34,121 nt of DNA from Planktomarina sp. (GTDB lineage Bacteria > Pseudomonadota > Alphaproteobacteria > Rhodobacterales > Rhodobacteraceae): assembly GCA_028822275.1 (NCBI GenBank), contig JAPKEA010000005.1, positions 1-34,121 on the forward strand. The letters are read 5' to 3'. Positions 27,388 through 34,121 of this stretch are shown piece after piece. The first letter of the stretch is position 1. Every line of letters begins with the position of its first letter. Under the pieces are notes generated by a model. The model worked only from the letters and a program-made list of their open reading frames with translations, was not told where the DNA came from and did no database searches. Position numbers and translations under genes: made by a program.

Positions 27388-29508
27388 ATGACTTCAAAAA
27401 AAAAATCCCCTCCGCTCGTAGCTGAAAAACGAAACGCACCTGCACCAAAAAAATATAAAATAAAGGCGCAGAAGCCAAATTTCCAAACAAATAATGGATT
27501 TCGCACCCTGCTTAAACAGGTGCTTCTTTTACCCTTTCGTCTACTTTGGGCACTCACTTGGCGCTTAAGCCTTGCGGTAACCTTTCTCGTAAGTTTAGGC
27601 GTGGTAAGCTACGTTTGGGACCTCCCACCATCTCTAGACCTTGTGGATGGAACTGCGCGCGGCTCTGTTACATTTTTTGATCGCAACGGCGCAGTCTATG
27701 CATGGCGTGGGGATGAGTTTAGAGGGATCATAACAGCTGAAACAGCTTCACAACACCTAAAGAATGCGGTTGTAGCGACCGAAGACAAGCGGTTTTTTCA
27801 CCACCTTGGCCTTAGCCCTCGCGGTGTAGCCTCAGCTATACGGATAAATTTACGGTCTGGCCGGGGACCGTTATCTGGCAACGGTGGTTCAACTATCACG
27901 CAGCAAACAGCAAAATTACTTTGCCTAGGCCGAGCTTATGAAACAACTGTTTGGAAATCCGAACGCGACTATGAACGTGACTGCCGTCGAACCACGCTTT
28001 GGCGGAAAATTAAGGAAGCAACTTTTGCCCTCGCACTTGAGTATAAGTTTACCAAAGACGAAATTTTAACTATCTATCTCAATCGCGCATTTCTAGGAGC
28101 TGGATCGCGTGGATTCGAAGCAGCTTCACAACGCTACTTCGGCAAATCTGGTTCAGAGGTTAATGCAGCCGAGTCCGCAATGTTGGCCGGACTTTTGAAA
28201 GCCCCCTCCCGACTTGCGCCAACAGACAATCTCAGCGGCGCCCAAGCCCGTGCAACTGTTGTAATAGATCTGATGCAGGACCAGAATTATCTCACTAATG
28301 AACAAGCACTCAATGCCAAACAAAATCCAGCAACACTCAGCAAAGCGGCCACAGCGCGCGCAGGTGGATATTTCGCAGATTGGATTATGGCCTCTGCACC
28401 CGATTATTTAACTAGAGAAACTACAGAAAATGTTAAAATATGGACAACCCTTGACCCAGAGATCCAACGCGTAGCAGAAGCCGCGGTTCAAAAGGTTTTT
28501 GATACAAAAATTGATAAGGGGTCCGAGGCACAAACAGCTGTGCTAGTAATGAGCGCGGATGGCGCAGTGCGCGCAATGATAGGCGGACGGAATTCACGTG
28601 CAACTGGTGCGTTCAACAGAGCCACTCAAGCAAAAAGACAAACTGGGTCAGCTTTCAAACCGTTTGTCTACGCAACTGTTCTTGAGTTAGGAGCCGGCCC
28701 ATTGGACATAATTAGAGATGAACCGGTGACGTATAATATCCCAGGTTCAGGCCCTTGGACTCCCTCAAACTATAACAAAGAATTTGCAGGCGACGTAACA
28801 TATACTTTGGCATTGGCAAATTCTTTGAACATACCAGCCGTCAAAGTTTCAGAATTCGTTGGTCGTGAAAATGTACGTAGTGTGGCTTCTGACTTTGGCA
28901 TTCAAAGTGATCTTGCGTTGGGACCAGCATTAGCTTTAGGGGCTTCCGAAAGCTCCTTACTCGAAATGACTGGCGCATATGCCGGAATCTTAAATGGTGG
29001 CTCGTCCGTCGACCCCTACGGCGTCGAAGAGCTACGATTAGCTGGGGCGACGGAAGCCTTGTCCGGGCGCAACGGCGGAATTGGAGAACGGGTAATTAGC
29101 GAGAAGGCAGCACGTGATCTAATTTATATGATGCACCAAGTTGTCCAAAAGGGAACGGCACAAAAAGCGCAAATAACAGGTATTGAAATTGCAGGAAAAA
29201 CTGGGACAACACAGGCTGCCCGAGATGCTTGGTTTATTGGCTTTACGTCTGAGTTCGTTATTGGCGTTTGGATGGGTTATGATGACAACCGTCCATTAAA
29301 AGGGGTGACCGGCGGTAGCATACCCACCGAAATTTGGTACGAAACAATGTTAGCTATTACAGCTCAACGACCACCCGGCCCGTTACCGATGACCCGAAAC
29401 CCCACAAAGACTTCTGACCAACGCATTATAGATGGAGATAGTAACCGAAGCGCTACTAAGTCTACAATTTTCAACACACTATATGAGATTTTAATGGGTA
29501 AAAATTAA
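27388..29508 (+). CDS. class A penicillin-binding protein (PBP1-type transglycosylase/transpeptidase)
   Basis: VATEDKRFFHHLGLSPRGVASAI, GGSTITQQTAK, RQTGSAFKPFVYATVLE, KTGTTQAARDAWFIGFT. Confidence 0.95.
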   Translation: MTSKKKSPPLVAEKRNAPAPKKYKIKAQKPNFQTNNGFRTLLKQVLLLPFRLLWALTWRLSLAVTFLVSLGVVSYVWDLPPSLDLVDGTARGSVTFFDRNGAVYAWRGDEFRGIITAETASQHLKNAVVATEDKRFFHHLGLSPRGVASAIRINLRSGRGPLSGNGGSTITQQTAKLLCLGRAYETTVWKSERDYERDCRRTTLWRKIKEATFALALEYKFTKDEILTIYLNRAFLGAGSRGFEAASQRYFGKSGSEVNAAESAMLAGLLKAPSRLAPTDNLSGAQARATVVIDLMQDQNYLTNEQALNAKQNPATLSKAATARAGGYFADWIMASAPDYLTRETTENVKIWTTLDPEIQRVAEAAVQKVFDTKIDKGSEAQTAVLVMSADGAVRAMIGGRNSRATGAFNRATQAKRQTGSAFKPFVYATVLELGAGPLDIIRDEPVTYNIPGSGPWTPSNYNKEFAGDVTYTLALANSLNIPAVKVSEFVGRENVRSVASDFGIQSDLALGPALALGASESSLLEMTGAYAGILNGGSSVDPYGVEELRLAGATEALSGRNGGIGERVISEKAARDLIYMMHQVVQKGTAQKAQITGIEIAGKTGTTQAARDAWFIGFTSEFVIGVWMGYDDNRPLKGVTGGSIPTEIWYETMLAITAQRPPGPLPMTRNPTKTSDQRIIDGDSNRSATKSTIFNTLYEILMGKN

Positions 29509-30092
29509 CCTAATTTTTCTAGATCATTTGTAAGGCGATCGATGCTACCTTTACGCGCATCAAGAAGAGCACCAATTTCCACACGCTCAGATGACAAAAG
29601 ACTAATTCCTTCAATTATGATGTCAAAAAATAGATTTTGGCCGGACCGGTCAGAAACCCGAAAAGTCACATCAAATGGAGTAAAATATAAAGAAGACGTC
29701 ACAAGAGCAGAAACTTCAAAGAACTTCCCACGATCTGTTGTCTTCTCAACGTTGATTTCACCACCAATAAACGTTCGGAATTGTTTTCCATACTTTCGAG
29801 CCATATAGCCACGAAAAGTGGTTGTAAACTTTTCTAGCTGCTTGCTACTTGCAGACCGAGCGGGAGGTCCCAAAGCTGATCTTGCGATGATGTTAACATC
29901 TGCGTATTTAGCAAAAATATTTTCAAAATCAACGATCATTGCTTGTTCAGATTTTCCAGAATTTATTACAGAATTTATTTCACTAACGACTTTACCAACC
30001 AATAGAGTAGCATCATCTGCGCTAAACGCGAAGGCGCTACTCGTAATCAACGATGTGGCAAAGCCTATCAAAATATCACGGCGTTTTAACAT
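29505..30092 (-). CDS. mlaC: MlaC/Ttg2D family phospholipid-binding ABC transport accessory protein
   Basis: ARSALGPPARSASSKQLEKFTTTFRGYMARKYGKQF, FDIIIEGISLLSSERVEIGALLDARKGSIDRLTNDL. Start at MLKRRDILIGFATS; directly downstream of mlaA. Confidence 0.85.
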   Translation of the reverse strand: MLKRRDILIGFATSLITSSAFAFSADDATLLVGKVVSEINSVINSGKSEQAMIVDFENIFAKYADVNIIARSALGPPARSASSKQLEKFTTTFRGYMARKYGKQFRTFIGGEINVEKTTDRGKFFEVSALVTSSLYFTPFDVTFRVSDRSGQNLFFDIIIEGISLLSSERVEIGALLDARKGSIDRLTNDLEKLG

Positions 30093-30096
30093 AGAC

Positions 30097-30840
30097 TTAT
30101 TCAAAGTCTTCGTACGGGTCAAAATAAGTTTCACTAGAAACATCTTCCAATTTAAATCTGCGATTTTGTAAATATACCAGACGAGCCTGTGCATAGCTAT
30201 CAGCACTTAAATTAAATAAGCTATTAATTTGATCACTTAAAGCATTGCGTGTTTGTAACAGGCTGCTCAAGTCTGCTGCGGTACGGTAATTAGCTTCTGG
30301 CTGAGCTAAAATATAATCAACAGGGTCAAGCAATACGGCATCAACGACTCGGCCAAAACTATCACGTAAGTTTGACGGTCCTAACAGAGGCAGTTCGATA
30401 TAAGGCCCTTCGCCAACACCCCAGCCTTCTAAAGTTTCACCAAAATCAGTTTCTATGACCGCAATACCCAATTTACCTGACGGATCAAAAAAACCTGCGA
30501 TACCCACTGTTGAGTTTACGAAAAAACGGGAGGTGTTTTGAGCTGCAGCATAAAGGTCCAGTTGCAGAATGTTATTTGCAACTTTCCCAGGTAGCCTAAG
30601 GTTAGCGGCAAAATTGTTCACACTAGTCTCAATTGTGTCAGGCAGAACAGAACTGTATCGTGAGGAAACCGGTTCAAGGAAATTGCGGTCTAAACTTTTG
30701 TTAAATTCATGTGTTTTACGGTTTAATTTCTCAAAAGGGTCAGCGCCTTGAGCACCCGGCAGCACGTTTGTGCAAGCACTCAACAACGCAGAAACAGCTG
30801 TAATAATCGTAAATATTTTTAGGTTTCTAGTCGTCCACAT
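30097..30840 (-). CDS. mlaA: MlaA/VacJ family lipoprotein
   Basis: Lipobox-like LLSAC; DPFEKLNRKTHEFNKSLDR, RLPGKVANNILQLDL, DFGETLEGWGVGEGPYIELPLLGPSNLRDSFGRVVD. Confidence 0.94.
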   Translation of the reverse strand: MWTTRNLKIFTIITAVSALLSACTNVLPGAQGADPFEKLNRKTHEFNKSLDRNFLEPVSSRYSSVLPDTIETSVNNFAANLRLPGKVANNILQLDLYAAAQNTSRFFVNSTVGIAGFFDPSGKLGIAVIETDFGETLEGWGVGEGPYIELPLLGPSNLRDSFGRVVDAVLLDPVDYILAQPEANYRTAADLSSLLQTRNALSDQINSLFNLSADSYAQARLVYLQNRRFKLEDVSSETYFDPYEDFE

Positions 30841-31108
30841 ATGCGTTTACCCTCCCTACATTCTATACATAGTTACCTTCCCGTTGTTCGGCAAATAATA
30901 AGCAATTTTGGGTAACTTTCTGTGGTAAACTAGTTACAGCTATTGTGACTAATAGTTTTACTGAAAAGTATGGTTAAATGAACACGTTGCCTCAGAAATT
31001 TCCAGAAAGTACTCACTGAGTATGGAGCGCTCTAAAGGGTGTATATTTTTCAACACTAAATTTTAGTGCGGATCATAACTATAGTATTACAGGTCACCCC
31101 AATAGTTT

Positions 31109-31146
31109 AAAAAAAGGCTAAATGTTAACATTAGGCAGATTTTTTT
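31109..31146. terminator. candidate bidirectional intrinsic terminator (A7-hairpin-T7)
   Basis: AAAAAAA GGCTAAATGTTAACATTAGGC AGA TTTTTTT: imperfect stem around perfect palindrome AATGTTAACATT with poly-A/poly-T flanks. Confidence 0.4.
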
Positions 31147-31238
31147 GAGGATGTATCATGAGAAAATAAACTTACCTCTTTTCCAAATTAAGGTTTCAGC
31201 TTATCGCTTAACTAGGAACTAAATTGGGAGATTAAAAA

Positions 31239-31703
31239 ATGGCTGGAAAATTTGAAAGCAACCTTGCTAAATTAGGTGTAGTTTTGACAGAGGCACCTGC
31301 ACCGGCAGCCAACTATGTTCCGTTCGTAAAGATTGGAGATCTTGTATATGTCTCTGGCCAGGTAAGCCAGAATACAGATGGATTTATCGTTGGGAAATTG
31401 GGCGCCACAATGTCAACCGAACAGGGTGCTGAAGCTGCACGCACATGCGCAATTGCCCTTTTGGCCCAAGTTAAAGCAGCTTGTGGTGGCGATTTGGATC
31501 GCTTAGTCCGGGTGGTCAAACTATCTGGCTTCGTAAACTCCACTCAAGACTTTTTGGAACAACCGCAGGTCATTAATGGCGCTTCAAACTTTCTGGGGGA
31601 AGCCCTTGGTGATGCAGGTAAACACGCGAGAGCTGCAGTTTCGGCTCCTTCTCTACCATTCGGCGTTGCTGTCGAAATTGAAGGTATATTCCAAATCTCA
31701 TGA
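31239..31703 (+). CDS. RidA family protein
   Basis: 154 aa: NYVPFVKIGDLVYVSGQVSQ, RVVKLSGFVNSTQDFLEQPQVINGASNFLGEALGDAGKHARAAVSAPSLPFGVAVEIEGIFQ. Confidence 0.93.
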   Translation: MAGKFESNLAKLGVVLTEAPAPAANYVPFVKIGDLVYVSGQVSQNTDGFIVGKLGATMSTEQGAEAARTCAIALLAQVKAACGGDLDRLVRVVKLSGFVNSTQDFLEQPQVINGASNFLGEALGDAGKHARAAVSAPSLPFGVAVEIEGIFQIS

Positions 31704-32455
31704 AGGGTTTGCCCAATAGCTTTCTAACCCGACCACTGGCGCATCGCGGACTGCATGATGTTAAAGATGGTCGGGCCGAAAACTCTCCAGCAGCAATAGA
31801 AGCAGCAATTCCGGTTGGTTATGGAATTGAAATAGACGTTCAACTCTCATTAGACGGAAAGGCGATGGTTTTTCACGACTATCACCTTGGGAGGTTAACA
31901 TCAGAGACAGGTGCTGTTGCCCAAATCAGTTCAGATATTTTAATTCAAATAAAATTAACCAACTGCGTGGATACTATCCCTACTTTGGCACAGGTTCTCA
32001 CACAAGTTCATGGTCAGGTCCCCCTATTAATCGAAATTAAAGATCAAGACGGGGCAATGGGCAGGAATGTAGGCGCGCTTGAACGTGCCGTAGCGAATGA
32101 CCTCAAAAACTATCAAGGTGATGTTGCTGTTATGTCGTTCAATCCTAATGCAATTGCGTCCTTTAGTTCTCTTTCCCCAAAAACCCCTGTGGGGCTCGTA
32201 ACCGATAGATTTTTACCAAACGATTGGCCAACCCTGCCTGCGGCCACCTGTTTGCACTTGCATGGAATCCCTGATTTTGATCGTGTCAATGCTAGCTTTA
32301 TCTCCCACAATCACTCACAGCTAGACGATTTAGCGGTATTACAGCTTAAAACTCGGGAGATTCCACTCCTTTGTTGGACAGTGACATCTAAAACCCAAGA
32401 GAGTCTAGCGCGCAAACAGGCGGATAATATCACTTTTGAAGGATATCTTCCTTGA
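31700..32455 (+). CDS. glycerophosphodiester phosphodiesterase family protein
   Basis: LAHRGLHDVKDGRAENSPAAIEAAI, GIEIDVQLSLDGKAMVFHDYHLGRLT, PLLIEIKDQDG. 4-nt overlap with ridA. Confidence 0.93.
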   Translation: MKGLPNSFLTRPLAHRGLHDVKDGRAENSPAAIEAAIPVGYGIEIDVQLSLDGKAMVFHDYHLGRLTSETGAVAQISSDILIQIKLTNCVDTIPTLAQVLTQVHGQVPLLIEIKDQDGAMGRNVGALERAVANDLKNYQGDVAVMSFNPNAIASFSSLSPKTPVGLVTDRFLPNDWPTLPAATCLHLHGIPDFDRVNASFISHNHSQLDDLAVLQLKTREIPLLCWTVTSKTQESLARKQADNITFEGYLP

Positions 32456-32506
32456 CCTTTACCGCCATCACCGCATTTTAAAAATAAATTACTAAGTGAG
32501 TTTGAT

Positions 32507-33694
32507 GTGATCGACAAAACCAAGGTCAATCTTAGAGTACTTAACAGTTTGTCTGAAATCTCACAGATTGACTGGGATGATTGCGCTTGTCCGGAGTCGA
32601 AAAATGGCCGTCCAATTGACCCATTCACCACCCACCGTTTTCTTCATGCACTAGAAATCAGTGGTTCGGTTGGCGCTGGAACAGGATGGACGCCTCATTA
32701 TTTGCAAGCAACTTTGGATGCCACAACCATTGGAGTTGCCCCATTGTATGGGAAATTACACAGCCAAGGTGAGTATATTTTTGACCATAATTTTGCGCAT
32801 GCCTACGAAAATGCAGGGGGGTCATATTATCCAAAAATGCAAATTGCAGTGCCGCATACACCTGCAACAGGACGCCGTCTATTGGTGTCTGAGGCGTACA
32901 AAAACTTAGCCCAATCCGCATTAATAAAGGGCGCAATCCAGCTGGCGACAGAAAATAAACTTTCATCATTGCACATTACTTTTTGCACCCAGGAGGAAGC
33001 AGATGCTGGGTTAAAAATGGGACTGCACCCCCGGCTGTCACAACAATTCCACTGGGTTAATGATAGTTATGAAACTTTCGATGATTTTCTCACGAGCCTC
33101 AGCAGTAGAAAGAGGAAAAATATCCGTAGGGAACGGGCCCAAGCTGCTGATTTTGGAGGTAATATCGAAGTTGTCACCGGTGAAGATATTAAGCCTTATC
33201 ATTGGGATGCGTTTTGGGTGTTTTACCAAGACACAGGCGCCAGAAAATGGGGTACGCCTTATCTTACACGCGCATTTTTTGATGAGGCGCAGGCCCATTT
33301 ACGTGATGATATTTTACTCATTTTAGCAAGACTGGACGGAAAATATGTAGCCGGTGCTCTGAACTTTATTGGGCGTGATACTTTGTTTGGTCGGTATTGG
33401 GGCTGTTCTCAAGATTTTCCCTTTTTACATTTTGAGTTGTGTTATTACCAGGCGATTGACTTCGCTATTGCCAACGGGCTTGCGCGGGTAGAAGCTGGAG
33501 CGCAGGGGGCGCATAAATTGGCACGTGGTTACAGACCTGTCGCAACGCACTCGCTACATTGGTTTTCTGACACCGGGTTTTCAGACGCGGTGGCACATTA
33601 CCTTGAAGCCGAACGCGCAGCCATAGATAATGAAATCAATGTGCTCACATCATATGGTCCGTTTAAAAAAATCACAGTGGAAGAACAGCAATGA
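32507..33694 (+). CDS. FemAB-like / GNAT-superfamily N-acyltransferase (COG3146-type)
   Basis: 395 aa: FTTHRFLHALEISGSVGAGTGWTPHYLQA, LSSRKRKNIRRERAQA, GRYWGCSQDFPFLHFELCYYQAIDFAIANGLARVEAGAQGAHKLARGYRP. Confidence 0.88.
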   Translation: MIDKTKVNLRVLNSLSEISQIDWDDCACPESKNGRPIDPFTTHRFLHALEISGSVGAGTGWTPHYLQATLDATTIGVAPLYGKLHSQGEYIFDHNFAHAYENAGGSYYPKMQIAVPHTPATGRRLLVSEAYKNLAQSALIKGAIQLATENKLSSLHITFCTQEEADAGLKMGLHPRLSQQFHWVNDSYETFDDFLTSLSSRKRKNIRRERAQAADFGGNIEVVTGEDIKPYHWDAFWVFYQDTGARKWGTPYLTRAFFDEAQAHLRDDILLILARLDGKYVAGALNFIGRDTLFGRYWGCSQDFPFLHFELCYYQAIDFAIANGLARVEAGAQGAHKLARGYRPVATHSLHWFSDTGFSDAVAHYLEAERAAIDNEINVLTSYGPFKKITVEEQQ

Positions 33695-33981
33695 CACAGA
33701 AACTCATAGACCGAAGCGCCTTAACGCCCCTTTTGGATGCAGGTTGGGAAATACTTGATGGCAGGGACGCCATCGTCAAAACATTTAAGTTCAAGTCATT
33801 TCGACATGCCTGGGCTTGGATGAGCCACGTGGCGCTCTGGGTAGAGAAAATCGACCACCATCCAGAATGGTCAAACACATACAACCGTGTCGAGGTTCTC
33901 TTAATTACACACTCTTGCGATGGATTATCAGAGTTGGATATAAAGCTAGCCCAGAAAATGGAGATGGCTTCTTCTTTTTAA
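33691..33981 (+). CDS. phhB: 4a-hydroxytetrahydrobiopterin dehydratase (pterin-4a-carbinolamine dehydratase)
   Basis: 96 aa: AIVKTFKFKSFRHAWAWMSHVALWVEKIDHHPEWSNTYNRVEVLLITHSCDGLSELDIKLAQKME. 4-nt overlap with the upstream gene. Confidence 0.94.
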   Translation: MTQKLIDRSALTPLLDAGWEILDGRDAIVKTFKFKSFRHAWAWMSHVALWVEKIDHHPEWSNTYNRVEVLLITHSCDGLSELDIKLAQKMEMASSF

Positions 33982-34073
33982 TTCTGCTCGAAGGTCTAAT
34001 AGTGCGCGCAATTAATAATGTTACATCATAGCGTCCAATAAGCCTTTTTAAGATTTGATATATCTTAAGAGAT

Positions 34074-34110
34074 TTGGTATGTATTCGTTTAAATTGGTAT
34101 GATCTCGTTT
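34074..34110. repeat. phased direct repeat, 17 bp x2, 20-bp period
   Basis: TTGGTATGTATTCGTTT (34074) and TTGGTATGATCTCGTTT (34094), 14/17 identical. Confidence 0.6.
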
Positions 34111-34121
34111 TTCGTATATTT

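Noticed and set aside
33038-33326. Overlapping plus/minus ORFs inside the FemAB-like gene
   Set aside because: Shadow ORFs of a well-supported 395-aa coding frame.

Overview
The window looks like a chromosomal segment of a marine Roseobacter-clade-like alphaproteobacterium (inferred from gene content and order; no search was run). The main theme is an aerobic cobalamin (B12) region. It holds DUF1636-cobC-cobD, a cobalamin riboswitch ahead of cbtB-cbtA, a second DUF1636 gene on the opposite strand, cobW (with a His-rich insert), a GNAT acetyltransferase, cobN, cobO, a flavodoxin-like FMN reductase and two tandem Lin0512-family genes. The rest is mostly housekeeping: a glutathionyl-hydroquinone reductase, two lytic transglycosylases, smc, a split and divergent MnmC pair (FAD oxidoreductase / mnmD), an EamA transporter, dapA, smpB, a 3-mercaptopyruvate sulfurtransferase coupled to an aminotransferase, a class A PBP, mlaA-mlaC, and a ridA-GDPD-FemAB-like-PCD operon. 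I saw no tRNA, rRNA, CRISPR array, transposase or prophage. The points most worth follow-up are: the uncharacterised proteins linked to B12 genes (two DUF1636 paralogues, the Lin0512 pair, the FMN reductase, and a 55-aa antisense small ORF absent from the supplied ORF track); a 9-copy GAATGAA array in the long cobN-cobO gap; and structured intergenic elements, including an A7-hairpin-T7 element in a divergent spacer and phased repeats at the right edge. I found no clear new defence or mobile system.
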